From: Bacillus sp. 1NLA3E
GTDB lineage: Bacteria > Bacillota > Bacilli > Bacillales > Cytobacillaceae
DNA length: 64,000 nt
NCBI RefSeq assembly: GCF_000242895.2
Contig: NC_021171.1
Span: 3,134,001-3,198,000 of the forward strand
Direction: 5' to 3'
The translations under genes were made by a program, and so were the position numbers. The notes under the pieces were generated by a model. That model searched no databases. It worked only from the letters and a program-made list of their open reading frames with translations, and was not told the origin of the DNA. Position 1 is the first letter of the stretch, and every line of letters starts with the position of its first letter. Positions 18,462 to 26,646 of this stretch are shown piece by piece.

Positions 18462-18728
18462 TATCGCTAATAATTCATTCTTTTTAACAAATTGAATGGC
18501 ATCTTTTCGAGTTTGAACTTGATTAGCTGTTAACATTTCGAGCAATGAGACATAAAAGCTCCCCTCAAATTGTTTTTGTGCTTTAAGAGTTAACTCGATG
18601 GCTGAAATCACCTGTTCATCGGTGGCACTTGTATAATGTTTTCCAAAATAAATAAAGCCTATTGCATCTTCTTGAAATTGAAAGCCCTTCCCCTGCAAGA
18701 AGTGTAAGTATTCTTCAATTGTCTGCAC
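18459..18728 (-). CDS. Small conserved hypothetical protein
   Basis: About 89 aa, soluble, helical, not firmly recognised (possibly the DUF6123-type small Bacillus family). Core reads TIEEYLHFLQGKGFQF, then DEQVISAIELTLKAQ. The longest frame begins at TTG 18749, but GGAGAGG lies inside it, so I prefer the GTG at 18728 even though the spacing is a little long. Convergent with the DMT transporter, parallel to yuiD. No function inferable. Confidence 0.65.
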   Translation of the reverse strand: MQTIEEYLHFLQGKGFQFQEDAIGFIYFGKHYTSATDEQVISAIELTLKAQKQFEGSFYVSLLEMLTANQVQTRKDAIQFVKKNELLAI

Positions 18729-18793
18729 TGACTTACCATTCCTCTCCAAACGACTATCATCTTTTTTATCTTATCGCAAATTTCGACGTTTTT

Positions 18794-19255
18794 CTATCGT
18801 TTTTTCCCAAGATAATATCCCGCTGCTCCTGTTAAAACACCAAATATTGCTCCACCAATCACTTCTTCTGGCTTATGGCCAAGTACCTCTTTTAGTTTTT
18901 TGGGCGGTTTTTCCTCAAACTTTACGCTTTCATCCTTTTGAATTTTATCAACTAGTTCATCTAGGTCATTTACTCTAAGGGTCAGTTCACCAGCCTGCCT
19001 CCGAACTCCTTGCGCATCATACATAACGATTAGCCCATAAACGAGCGATAATGCAAAATCAATTGTTGGAAATCCACGTTTTAAGGCAATATAGGTTGTT
19101 AATGACGTTACACCTGCAGAATGAGAACTTGGCATTCCACCTGTGCTAAAAAACATTTCAGGCTTCCATTCACCCGATTTCATAAAGTGAAGCGGAATCT
19201 TCACCGCCTGAGCCAGTCCAATGCTAATGAGGGCAATTGATACACCTTTATTCAT
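18794..19255 (-). CDS. Divergent PAP2-family membrane protein (YuiD-like)
   Basis: 153 aa. Signature GGMPSSHSAGVTSLTTYIA (res ~39-57) and YDAQGVRRQAGELT (~79-92) belong to the DUF212/YuiD branch of the PAP2 phosphatase superfamily, normally membrane-bound; a C-terminal hydrophobic segment GGAIFGVLTGAAGYYLG ends in GKKR. Enzymatic activity is not established for this branch. GAGGTG precedes the ATG. Divergent from sspL. Confidence 0.85.
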   Translation of the reverse strand: MNKGVSIALISIGLAQAVKIPLHFMKSGEWKPEMFFSTGGMPSSHSAGVTSLTTYIALKRGFPTIDFALSLVYGLIVMYDAQGVRRQAGELTLRVNDLDELVDKIQKDESVKFEEKPPKKLKEVLGHKPEEVIGGAIFGVLTGAAGYYLGKKR

Positions 19256-19356
19256 TTATGTTCACCTCATACTTATTGTGAAGTAACATGAGTGAATTTA
19301 TTCTAGACGGGTACATTAAATATGGAAATGCTCATTAAAAACTGATGGTGGTGAAA

Positions 19357-19491
19357 ATGTTGAGTAGACATAAAAACCGTGGTACTAAAGCTCCAGGGGT
19401 AAATCCCCAAGGCTATGGTCAGGACGCTGAATTTTCTGAAGAGCCAAAAAGTAAGCTCGAAAACGCAGCGAAAAAAACAAATAAAAAGTAG
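19357..19491 (+). CDS. sspL: Small acid-soluble spore protein L
   Basis: 44 codons plus stop, beginning MLSRHKNRGTKAPGVNPQG and ending EEPKSKLENAAKKTNKK. The GVxPQG core and the PKxxLExxAKKxNxK tail match B. subtilis SspL, a minor DNA-associated or spore-core SASP made under forespore sigma-G. GGTGGTG precedes the ATG. Neighbouring ypcP supports the identification because the two are adjacent in B. subtilis. Too short for most gene finders. Confidence 0.82.
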   Translation: MLSRHKNRGTKAPGVNPQGYGQDAEFSEEPKSKLENAAKKTNKK

Positions 19492-19661
19492 CTTAGTTTA
19501 TCAAAAAAATACATTCAAAAAAACTGCCGAATTGACAGCAGTCAGACTGTCGAGAAACTCTCGACAGTCTATTGTTTTACCTAAAAACTTTAGTAATTAA
19601 CTGCGTTAATTTGTTGTAATACAACAAATTATTATAAATAAATAGGCTGTTCAATAGGTCT

Positions 19662-19792
19662 GTTGATTTCCGTTCCAGGCGCTTCGCTTTCCGCGGGGCG
19701 GGCGGTGAGCCTCCTCGTCGCTAAGGCTCCTGCGGGGTCTCACCTGTCCCGCTGCTCCCACAGGAGTCTTCGCGCCTTCCACTCCAATCAAC
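19662..19792 (-). repeat. GC-rich palindromic repeat core R1
   Basis: Bounded by GTTGATTTCCG and CCACTCCAATCAAC; interior contains GCGGGGCGGGCGGTGAGCC and an internal inverted GCTCCTGCGGG/CCCACAGGAG pair. Here it lies inside the IS1182-type 5' region (flanks GGCTGTTCAATAGG and GGGCGGTTCC), not in a GGCTnTGTTAAA MITE. Confidence 0.9.
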
Positions 19793-19856
19793 AGGGCGGT
19801 TCCAATACAGACCTTCCACTCAAACAAAATAATAAAAATATGTGGTGATATCAAAA

Positions 19857-19964
19857 GAGCTACATAGGTTTCGATACTGCCGGTTACGGGGATTGAAGAA
19901 TAAAAGTGAACAAGCTCTCTTTATTGCAGCCTGCCAAAACGTAAAAAAAATGCAACACATTTAG
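19857..19964 (+). pseudogene. IS1182-type transposase C-terminal fragment
   Basis: Frame reads [19 protein letters not shown], then [16 protein letters not shown] and stop. The RYRG-L-x-K-x-x-x-QAL-x-x-A-x-QN-x-KK pattern is the end of IS1182/DDE transposases. No start, no catalytic domain. Confidence 0.7.
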
Positions 19965-19992
19965 CCAGTTTGGATAAGGTGTGTTGCATTTC
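19945..19992 (-). terminator. Terminator of ypcP, built from IS sequence
   Basis: ATGCAACACA / TGTGTTGCAT stem followed on the minus strand by eight T. The same stretch (CACATTTAGCnAG...TTGGATAAG) recurs at 56950-56982 in the other IS remnant, so the hairpin originates in transposase-end DNA. Confidence 0.75.
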
Positions 19993-19997
19993 TTCAT

Positions 19998-20888
19998 TTA
20001 CGCGTACTGTTTACCGAAATCTAAGAAACGATGAAGTCCACGCATTTCTACCTCGTCAAATTTTGAAACGACTTTGTCGTAATCAAATTTAAACAAAGCT
20101 TCGTCCATGCTGTAGGTTACAGGTACATCACATTTTATTTCTGCAAGGCGTCTGCTTAAATAAAGCATGTCAAGATCCTGTTCAATTTTCGTTTTATGCG
20201 ATTTAGAAAGCTGATCTAAATTTGCCACAATCCCTTCTACATCTTGGAATTGAGTAAGGAGTTTAAGTGCTGTTTTCTCCCCGATTCCTTTTACACCAGG
20301 GTAATTATCACTTGGATCTCCCATTAACGCCTTTAAATCTATCATTTGTTTTGGTGAGATTCCTTTTTCTTCAAAAAAAGAATCTCTCGTATGAACCAAA
20401 TAATTACCATATCCTTTTTTCATTAAAATAACATGAATATTGTCATCTATAAGCTGAAGAATATCCTGGTCTCCAGTTAAAATATGAACATGCGCCTCTA
20501 CACTTGCATTCTGAGCAATAGTACCGATGCAATCATCTGCTTCAAATCCACCCATTCCGATGTTTGGAATATCAAAGGAAGAAACCACTTCTTTTACGAG
20601 ATCGAATTGTGGGAGCATTTCAACGGGTGCTTCTGAACGGTTAGCTTTATACCCATCATACATTTCAGAACGAAAGGTTTTACTGCCCATGTCCCAGCAT
20701 ACTGCCACATGAGTTGGTTTAAAGTTTGAAATAGCTGTTAAAAAATGCTTAACAAATCCATTAACTGCATTCGTTGGAATTCCTTTGGAATTAATCATGA
20801 ATTGTCCAGTAACCGCAGTAGCAAAGTAGGCTCTAAATAATAAGGCCATTCCGTCTACCAGCATTAAATTTGGTTTATTAGTTTGCAT
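19998..20888 (-). CDS. ypcP: 5'-3' exonuclease YpcP (ExoR/FEN type)
   Basis: 296-aa stand-alone version of the DNA polymerase I 5' nuclease domain, which removes RNA primers and flaps. Acidic residues in VDGMALLFRAYF, CWDMGSKTFR, GFEADDCIG and LTGDQDILQLI coordinate two metals; the H3TH region is GDPSDNYPGVKGIGEKTALKLL. The ATG at 20888 is placed by GGAGGT; a longer in-frame start is not supported. Sits between a membrane protein gene and an IS remnant that supplies its terminator. Confidence 0.93.
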   Translation of the reverse strand: MQTNKPNLMLVDGMALLFRAYFATAVTGQFMINSKGIPTNAVNGFVKHFLTAISNFKPTHVAVCWDMGSKTFRSEMYDGYKANRSEAPVEMLPQFDLVKEVVSSFDIPNIGMGGFEADDCIGTIAQNASVEAHVHILTGDQDILQLIDDNIHVILMKKGYGNYLVHTRDSFFEEKGISPKQMIDLKALMGDPSDNYPGVKGIGEKTALKLLTQFQDVEGIVANLDQLSKSHKTKIEQDLDMLYLSRRLAEIKCDVPVTYSMDEALFKFDYDKVVSKFDEVEMRGLHRFLDFGKQYA

Positions 20889-20993
20889 TGATGTACCTCC
20901 AATCAATGAATAGCAATCCTAATTATAGCACGTTTGACTAGTTCACTTGATTGGAAATGTTTTGGACATGTATAGAATTCGATAATGAGTCTA

Positions 20994-21581
20994 TTAATTT
21001 GGATTTGAAGGTTCACTCTCTGGAACAATGGATAAGGAGTGTTTGCGGATGGCAATCATTAATTCAGCCATAAAATATATATAAATACCTGGCCAAATCC
21101 AAGTCCAAAATGGCTCCATTAGCTTATAAAGCAGGACTATTGAAGGATGAATCCACTTCAAACAAACAAAGGATAAAAATATCCAACAAACGGAAAATGG
21201 CAGGCATATATGACCGTGTATGTGCAAAGGGATGTTAGAATAATCCCACCATTTTCGGTGGAAAAATTTCTGTAACATTGCTCCACTCACATACTCCACC
21301 ATGGTAGGAATGAAAAAGCATAAAAATAAAATCATCGCCCAATTTGTGTTTTCCGTTATCAGAAAAACAAGAAGCACAGGGGCAAAACCATACATTGGTT
21401 TAAAAGGTCCCCATAAAAAATTCGGTTTAAAAAACTTCCGAATCACGATCAAACTATAGCAATTTTCAAGTATCCATCCAAAGAAAGAATAGATTGCAAA
21501 ATAAAATAAGGCTGCCATAATCCCTTCAAAATTAAGCACCAAAGGATTCTGATACTCTATTCCATTCAATAGATCAAACAT
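20994..21581 (-). CDS. Membrane protein of the 'putative ABC transporter permease' (DUF1113) family
   Basis: 195 aa with five or six hydrophobic helices. FYFAIYSFFGWILENCYSL, then FLWGPFKPMYGFAP and KWWDYSNIPLHIHGHICLP are family hallmarks (the last conserved in PF06541-type proteins). Function unknown; there is no evidence that it is a real ABC permease. The ATG at 21581 follows AAAGGGG; the longer open frame runs up into intergenic DNA and repeat R2. Probably monocistronic. Confidence 0.8.
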   Translation of the reverse strand: MFDLLNGIEYQNPLVLNFEGIMAALFYFAIYSFFGWILENCYSLIVIRKFFKPNFLWGPFKPMYGFAPVLLVFLITENTNWAMILFLCFFIPTMVEYVSGAMLQKFFHRKWWDYSNIPLHIHGHICLPFSVCWIFLSFVCLKWIHPSIVLLYKLMEPFWTWIWPGIYIYFMAELMIAIRKHSLSIVPESEPSNPN

Positions 21582-21736
21582 GTCGGCTAAACCCCTTTCA
21601 AGAATGTGAATTCCAATTTTAGGGTTAGCTTGACATCCGCCTAATATGCAAAAAGGTATTAATTGCAAAAAGCCAAATCCACTACGCAAATAGAGGATCT
21701 GGCTTGTTCACTTAGAATCATTAGTCTTTTTTCATT

Positions 21737-21925
21737 AGGCTCTGCTAAAATAGAATGTTGATTTCCGCTCAGGCGCTTCGCTTTCCGCGGGGCGGGCGGT
21801 GAGCCTCCTCGGCGCTTAAGCGCCTGTGGGGTCTCACCTGTCCCGCTGCTCCCGCAGGAGTCTTCGCGCCTTCCACTCCAATCAACATTGTGCAAAAAAT
21901 CAACATTGAGCTTTAACACAGTCTT
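21737..21925 (-). repeat. MITE-like element R2 (core 21757-21886)
   Basis: Ends AGGCTCTGCTAAA and TTTAACACAGTCT form an imperfect terminal inverted repeat around the 130-base core. Sits between the activase stop and the 20994 gene. An open frame read across it (to 21919) is an artefact. Confidence 0.88.
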
Positions 21926-21938
21926 TCATTAAGAAAAT

Positions 21939-24900
21939 TTATACAAGTACCTTATTCTTTGCAATATTAATCATCAGCTTTATTCGATTAATCTGATTAA
22001 CCTTACTAATGCTTGAATCATAATCGATTGAAATCAGATTTGCGTTCGGATAGTCTTTTTTAATCGCGTTAAACATCCCCCTACCCACAATATGATTAGG
22101 TAAACAACCGAACGGCTGAACACACACAACATTCTCGACCCCGATCTCCATCAGTTCCGCCATCTCTCCTGGAAGGAGCCACCCCTCACCCATTTGATTA
22201 CCCAAGCTTAAAAAACGAGCAGATTTGTCAGCAAGCCTGCTGAATTCCAATGGTGCATCGAATCGTCCACTTTCAAATAAAGCTTCACGAATCGGCTTCC
22301 GGTAGTATTCGATAAATTGTGTGGCCATTTTATCAATCACAGCATCAATCTTGGATTTTCCAAAATGGGCTGCATTAAAACTACTATCGTGGAGACAGTA
22401 CAAAAAGAAGTCGATGAAATCGGGTAAGACAGCCTCTCCGCCCTCCAACTCAATTTGTTCAATCAGCTGGTTGTTAGCAAACGGATGGAATTTTACAAGA
22501 ATTTCGCCTACAACTCCAACACGTGGTTTTTTTACATCAAAGACGGGGAGATTTTTAAAATCAGCAATCATCGATTTGATGATCCTTTGGTACTTTTTCA
22601 TTGAAAAATCTACCAACATTCCCTGACAACGACCTAGCCATTGATCATATAAAAACTCGGTGCTGCCTTTGATTTTTTCATACGGTCTAACTGCAAGCTT
22701 TAATCTCATCAACAAATCCCCAAGACAGGCGGAAATGACTAATTTCTTCGCTAACGACAGGCTTATTTTAAACCCAGGCTGGGTTTCTCCCGCCAAACCA
22801 CCAGAATTCAATGAGAGAACTGGAACGTGCGAAATGCCAGCATTTTTCAAGGCTTTTTTCAGCAAAGCTAAATAATTGGTCGCCCGGCACCCCCCACCTG
22901 TCTGAGACATGATGACTGCCGTCCGGTTCAAATCATAGTCACCACTTTTTAATGCGGCTATTAATTGACCGATTGATACGACTGCAGGATAGCAGGCGTC
23001 ATTATTTACATAGCGCAAACCTTCCTCCACTTCATGATCATAAACCTCTTTAAGAACTTTAAAATTGTAACCATGAAGCTGAAAAGCCTTCTCAAACAAT
23101 TCAAAATGGGTCGGAATCATCTGTGGGGAAAGGATTGTATACCCCGATTTAGCTTCTTTAGTAAAAATAGGTTCTCCCCGCTTTTGAAGCAGATTCTTTT
23201 TTCGTGGTTCCGTTTGTTTATCTCTTTCTAAAATGGCTGCCTGTAAAGAACGTAGCCGAATCCTTGCTGCTCCCAAATTGCTGATCTCATCCATTTTAAT
23301 CCATGTGTATAACTGATGATCTGCTGATAATATCTCTGAAACAGCATCTGTCGTTATCGCATCCAAACCGCAGCCAAAAGAAGTAAGTTGAAGCAATTCA
23401 AGCTGAGAATGAGCTTTTACAACGTCTGCCGCTTGATAAAGCCTTGAATGGAAGGTCCATTGATTAACAACATCCAATCGCGGTTGTTCTTTTGCAAGGT
23501 GGCATATTGAATCCTCAGTTAGAACAGCCATACCGAGGCGATTGATTTCCTCTGGTAACCCGTGGTTGATTGCCGGATCAATATGGTATGGGTGACCTGC
23601 AACCACAATGCCTTTGTGATTTCCCTTTTTCAATTGCTTGATGACCTCTTCACCACGGCGACGAAGCCATCCCGTAAAGGAAGCCTCTTCTTGTTTGGCT
23701 TTTTTTAGCGCCTGCTTGATTTCCTGCTTTGGAATATCTGAAAAGCAAACCATCAATTCTTTTGTCAAAGCGGTTGTATCATCAAGTGTTAAAAATGGAT
23801 GAAAAAGTCGGACTTGTTGTTCTTCAAAAATTCTTTCCATATTAACACGAATCACTTCAGGATATGAAGCAACAATTGGGCAGTTAAAATGGTTCTGCAG
23901 TGATTTATTTTCTCTTTTTTCAAAGACAATGGCTGGATAAAAAATATTCTTGATGCCATTCTCGATTAAATTCATCATATGTCCGTGGGTAAGTTTTGCT
24001 GGATAACAAACAGATTCAGATGGAATCGTTTCAATTCCTTTTTCAAATATTCCCTTGTTTGATGGATCCGATAAGACAACTTCGAAGCCTAGTTCAGTAA
24101 AAAACTGGTGCCAAAATGGGTAGTTCTCAAATAGATTTAATACGCGTGGAATCCCGATTGTTCCCCGAAATGCAGCTGGACCCGTCAAACCCTTTCGATT
24201 AAATAATTTTTCTAGCTTTTCTTCCATCAAATTTGGCAATGGACTTTTGAATTTTGGTTTTCCTTCCCCTCGCTCACATCGATTTCCAGTTATGAATGTC
24301 CGTTTGTCAGCAAAACGATTTATGGTAATTGGGCAGCGGTTTTCACAAATTCCGCACCGTCGATTGGTTGATGTAACCTGAAACTCTGTGAGCTTGTCTC
24401 TAGATAAAAGTGCAGATTGAGAATTTTTTGTCCACCTTTTCCTTGCCAGGAGCGCACATCCATAGGCTCCCATTAAACCAGCTAAATCGGGGCGGACTAC
24501 GTCTTTTTCAGTCAATTTTTCGAAGGATCTTAACACAGCATCATTTAAAAACGTTCCGCCCTGAACAACAACTCTGTGGCCTAATTCTTCCACTGTTTTT
24601 AGTTTAATAACCTTATATAATGCATTCGTGACAATTGAATAGGATAAGCCCGCGGAAATATCCGCTATGCTTGCTCCCTCTTTTTGAACTTGCTTGACTT
24701 TCGAATTCATAAAAACAGTGCAACGGGAGCCGAGATCAACAGGATTACTTGCCGTTAAAGCAAGTTTGGAAAACTCTTGGACACTCCGTCCTAAGTTTTC
24801 AGCAAAGCTTTCCAAAAATGAACCACACCCAGCGGAACATGCTTCATTTAAAATAATTTGATCGATCACACCATCCTTAATTTTGATGCACTTCATATCC

Positions 24901-26168
24901 TGACCGCCAATATCGATAATAAAATCGACATCTGGCTGAAATTTTTTCGCGGCAGTATAATGTGCAACGGTCTCAATTTCACCCTCATCAATCTGGAAGG
25001 CAGCTTGGATTAATTTTTCTCCATATCCTGTCACAGTAGATCGGACGATGTGTACGTGGTCGGGAATCAAATCATAAAGTCTAGTTAATCCCTCCCTAAC
25101 TGTTTCAACGGGATTCCCTTTATTTTTCTCATAGAAACTAAACAACACTTCATCATTTTCGCTAGTCAAAACCATTTTGGTCGTCGTTGATCCGGCATCA
25201 ATTCCTAAAAAGGCTATCCCAACGTATGTAGACAATGATTCTGTTTTTACCTTTGCTCGATTATGTCGATTGCGAAAAGCTTGATAATCACTTTCATCTT
25301 TAAAAAGTGAGTCAATTCGGTTAGCAGATGATGAATCTTTTTCTGGATTCAATTCGGATAATAGCTCAATAAGCCTTCTAATATCGATAGAATCATTTTT
25401 TTCGCTTTCTAGTGCTGCGCCGATGGCAACATAATAATGACCATCTTCGCTATGTAGTACATGCTCATCTTTTAACTTAAGTGTTTCTATAAAGCGATAT
25501 CTCAATTCCGTCAAAAACGTTAATGGCCCTCCAAGAAAAGCCACATTCCCACGAATAGGTCTACCACAGGCCAGACCTCCAATCGTCTGATTAACGACAG
25601 CCTGAAACACAGAAGCAGCGATATCCTCTCGCCTTGCCCCTTCATTCAAGAGTGGTTGAATGTCCGTTTTAGCAAACACGCCACATCTTGAAGCGATTGG
25701 ATAAATTTTATCAGCCGAAACAGCGAGCCGATTCAATCCTTCCGCATCTGTGTTTAGCAATGTAGCTATTTGATCGATAAACGCACCAGTGCCACCAGCA
25801 CAAGCGGCATTCATTCGTTGCTCCAGTCCGTTTGTTAAAAAAATAAGTTTGGCATCTTCACCTCCAAGTTCAATAATCACATCAATATTAGGCTCTGTTG
25901 ATTTGACAGCCTCAGTGCATGCGACTACCTCCTGTATAAAAGGAATTCCCAATTGTTCACACAGCCCTAAACCTGAGGAACCACTTGCATTCATTTTTAG
26001 TCTCGCATTTGGAAATTGATTCTGGACAAGATGTAATAGCTTTAAGGTTGTATTTTTAATATCGGAAAAATGCCGTTGATACGATTTAAGGATAATTTCA
26101 TTTTTTTCATTTAACACGACTAACTTTGCGGTTGTTGAACCGATATCAAGGCCAACTTGAAGTTCCAC
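21939..26168 (-). CDS. Giant double activase / DUF2229 protein (2-hydroxyacyl-CoA dehydratase activator family)
   Basis: 1409 aa, cytosolic. Two ASKHA ATPase domains: GLDIGSTTAKLVVL (~res 6) and GIDAGSTTTKMVLT (~322). Each has the two cluster Cys of HgdC-type activators: NAACAGGTG plus SRCGVF in the first, NEACSAGCG plus SRCTVF in the second. A third cluster motif CGICENRC with a later Cys (~605-631) precedes a DUF2229 domain (IGIPRVLNLFENYPFWHQFF, ~670-880) and a long C-terminal part with NDACYPAVV and SQTGGGCRATNY. Related proteins use ATP to inject low-potential electrons into a dehydratase-like partner; the substrate is unknown. GTG 26168 has GGGGGA at 9 bases; the TTG at 26177 is too close. 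Single-gene unit. Confidence 0.88.
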   Translation of the reverse strand: MELQVGLDIGSTTAKLVVLNEKNEIILKSYQRHFSDIKNTTLKLLHLVQNQFPNARLKMNASGSSGLGLCEQLGIPFIQEVVACTEAVKSTEPNIDVIIELGGEDAKLIFLTNGLEQRMNAACAGGTGAFIDQIATLLNTDAEGLNRLAVSADKIYPIASRCGVFAKTDIQPLLNEGARREDIAASVFQAVVNQTIGGLACGRPIRGNVAFLGGPLTFLTELRYRFIETLKLKDEHVLHSEDGHYYVAIGAALESEKNDSIDIRRLIELLSELNPEKDSSSANRIDSLFKDESDYQAFRNRHNRAKVKTESLSTYVGIAFLGIDAGSTTTKMVLTSENDEVLFSFYEKNKGNPVETVREGLTRLYDLIPDHVHIVRSTVTGYGEKLIQAAFQIDEGEIETVAHYTAAKKFQPDVDFIIDIGGQDMKCIKIKDGVIDQIILNEACSAGCGSFLESFAENLGRSVQEFSKLALTASNPVDLGSRCTVFMNSKVKQVQKEGASIADISAGLSYSIVTNALYKVIKLKTVEELGHRVVVQGGTFLNDAVLRSFEKLTEKDVVRPDLAGLMGAYGCALLARKRWTKNSQSALLSRDKLTEFQVTSTNRRCGICENRCPITINRFADKRTFITGNRCERGEGKPKFKSPLPNLMEEKLEKLFNRKGLTGPAAFRGTIGIPRVLNLFENYPFWHQFFTELGFEVVLSDPSNKGIFEKGIETIPSESVCYPAKLTHGHMMNLIENGIKNIFYPAIVFEKRENKSLQNHFNCPIVASYPEVIRVNMERIFEEQQVRLFHPFLTLDDTTALTKELMVCFSDIPKQEIKQALKKAKQEEASFTGWLRRRGEEVIKQLKKGNHKGIVVAGHPYHIDPAINHGLPEEINRLGMAVLTEDSICHLAKEQPRLDVVNQWTFHSRLYQAADVVKAHSQLELLQLTSFGCGLDAITTDAVSEILSADHQLYTWIKMDEISNLGAARIRLRSLQAAILERDKQTEPRKKNLLQKRGEPIFTKEAKSGYTILSPQMIPTHFELFEKAFQLHGYNFKVLKEVYDHEVEEGLRYVNNDACYPAVVSIGQLIAALKSGDYDLNRTAVIMSQTGGGCRATNYLALLKKALKNAGISHVPVLSLNSGGLAGETQPGFKISLSLAKKLVISACLGDLLMRLKLAVRPYEKIKGSTEFLYDQWLGRCQGMLVDFSMKKYQRIIKSMIADFKNLPVFDVKKPRVGVVGEILVKFHPFANNQLIEQIELEGGEAVLPDFIDFFLYCLHDSSFNAAHFGKSKIDAVIDKMATQFIEYYRKPIREALFESGRFDAPLEFSRLADKSARFLSLGNQMGEGWLLPGEMAELMEIGVENVVCVQPFGCLPNHIVGRGMFNAIKKDYPNANLISIDYDSSISKVNQINRIKLMINIAKNKVLV

Positions 26169-26341
26169 CCTAATCAATCCCCCTTTTGTTATGATTTTTC
26201 TAATGATTTTTTAGGAGTTATATTTATAAACTATATCAGGGGAAACCCTTGATGTAAGTGACAATTTTCCTAAATTTTAGGTAACCTTTGCTCAATGATT
26301 GTATTAAAATGTTGATTCGATTTGGAGTATTTAATAAAAGA

Positions 26342-26378
26342 CAAAAAGACTTGGTCCGAAAACCAAGCCTTTTTTGTC
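26342..26378 (-). terminator. Terminator after the dynA-26393 unit
   Basis: ACAAAAAG-CTTGGT ... ACCAAG-CTTTTTTGT long stem with a CCGAAA loop, T-runs both ways. The remaining gap to the activase start (26178) shows no other feature. Confidence 0.8.
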
Positions 26379-26392
26379 TTTTCAATACTATT

Positions 26393-26599
26393 TTAGCAAA
26401 CTTCAGGACCATTCCCTTTTTGGAACTGATCACGTTTATCCATCAATTTCCGAACCTGTTCTTTTGGTGTCCAACACTGAAATTGGTATTTTGGATTCGT
26501 CTCAAATCCTAATCTTCCGCAATAATAGTTCATTATTGCATCTTTTTTTTCAATCTTATAATTAACGCATGTTGCACAAACATGATAGCGATTATGCAT
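26393..26599 (-). CDS. Small Cys-rich protein, candidate YpbS
   Basis: 68 aa beginning MHNRYHVCATCVNY. Cys residues at CATC, YYCGRLGFE, QFQCWTPKE and the extreme C-terminus could bind a metal; the rest is charged. By position directly after dynA it corresponds to B. subtilis ypbS, but I cannot confirm the sequence match from memory. AGGTGGG precedes the ATG at 26599; the longer frame adds seven unsupported residues. Probably co-transcribed with dynA (47-base gap). Confidence 0.7.
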   Translation of the reverse strand: MHNRYHVCATCVNYKIEKKDAIMNYYCGRLGFETNPKYQFQCWTPKEQVRKLMDKRDQFQKGNGPEVC

Positions 26600-26646
26600 A
26601 TTCCCACCTAATTCATGCAAAATTTAATAATCTAAACAGCATTATT

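Larger units (their letters stand above)
19543..19991 (+). mobile_element. Collapsed IS1182-type element, copy 1
   Basis: The left end (GACTGTCGAGA / TCTCGACAGTC palindrome at ~19544-19569), a ~250-base 5' region with a repeat core at 19662-19792, then a jump straight into a transposase C-terminal fragment. The 5' region is co-linear with 56319-56611, so both are remains of the same element; nearly all of the transposase has been deleted here. Confidence 0.7.

Noticed and set aside
19415-19600. 61-aa plus-strand frame overlapping sspL
   Set aside because: Shadow of sspL in another frame that runs into IS remnant DNA.
19651-19854. Short ORFs over repeat R1 (both strands) and equivalent frames at 21659-21919, 33774-33983, 36053-36238, 53280-53471 and 60425-60661
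   Set aside because: The same peptide fragments recur at every repeat copy because the GC-rich core lacks stops; starts and ribosome binding sites are absent.
26236-26433. 65-aa minus-strand frame downstream of the Cys-rich 26393 gene
   Set aside because: It runs through the terminator hairpin and has no start signal.
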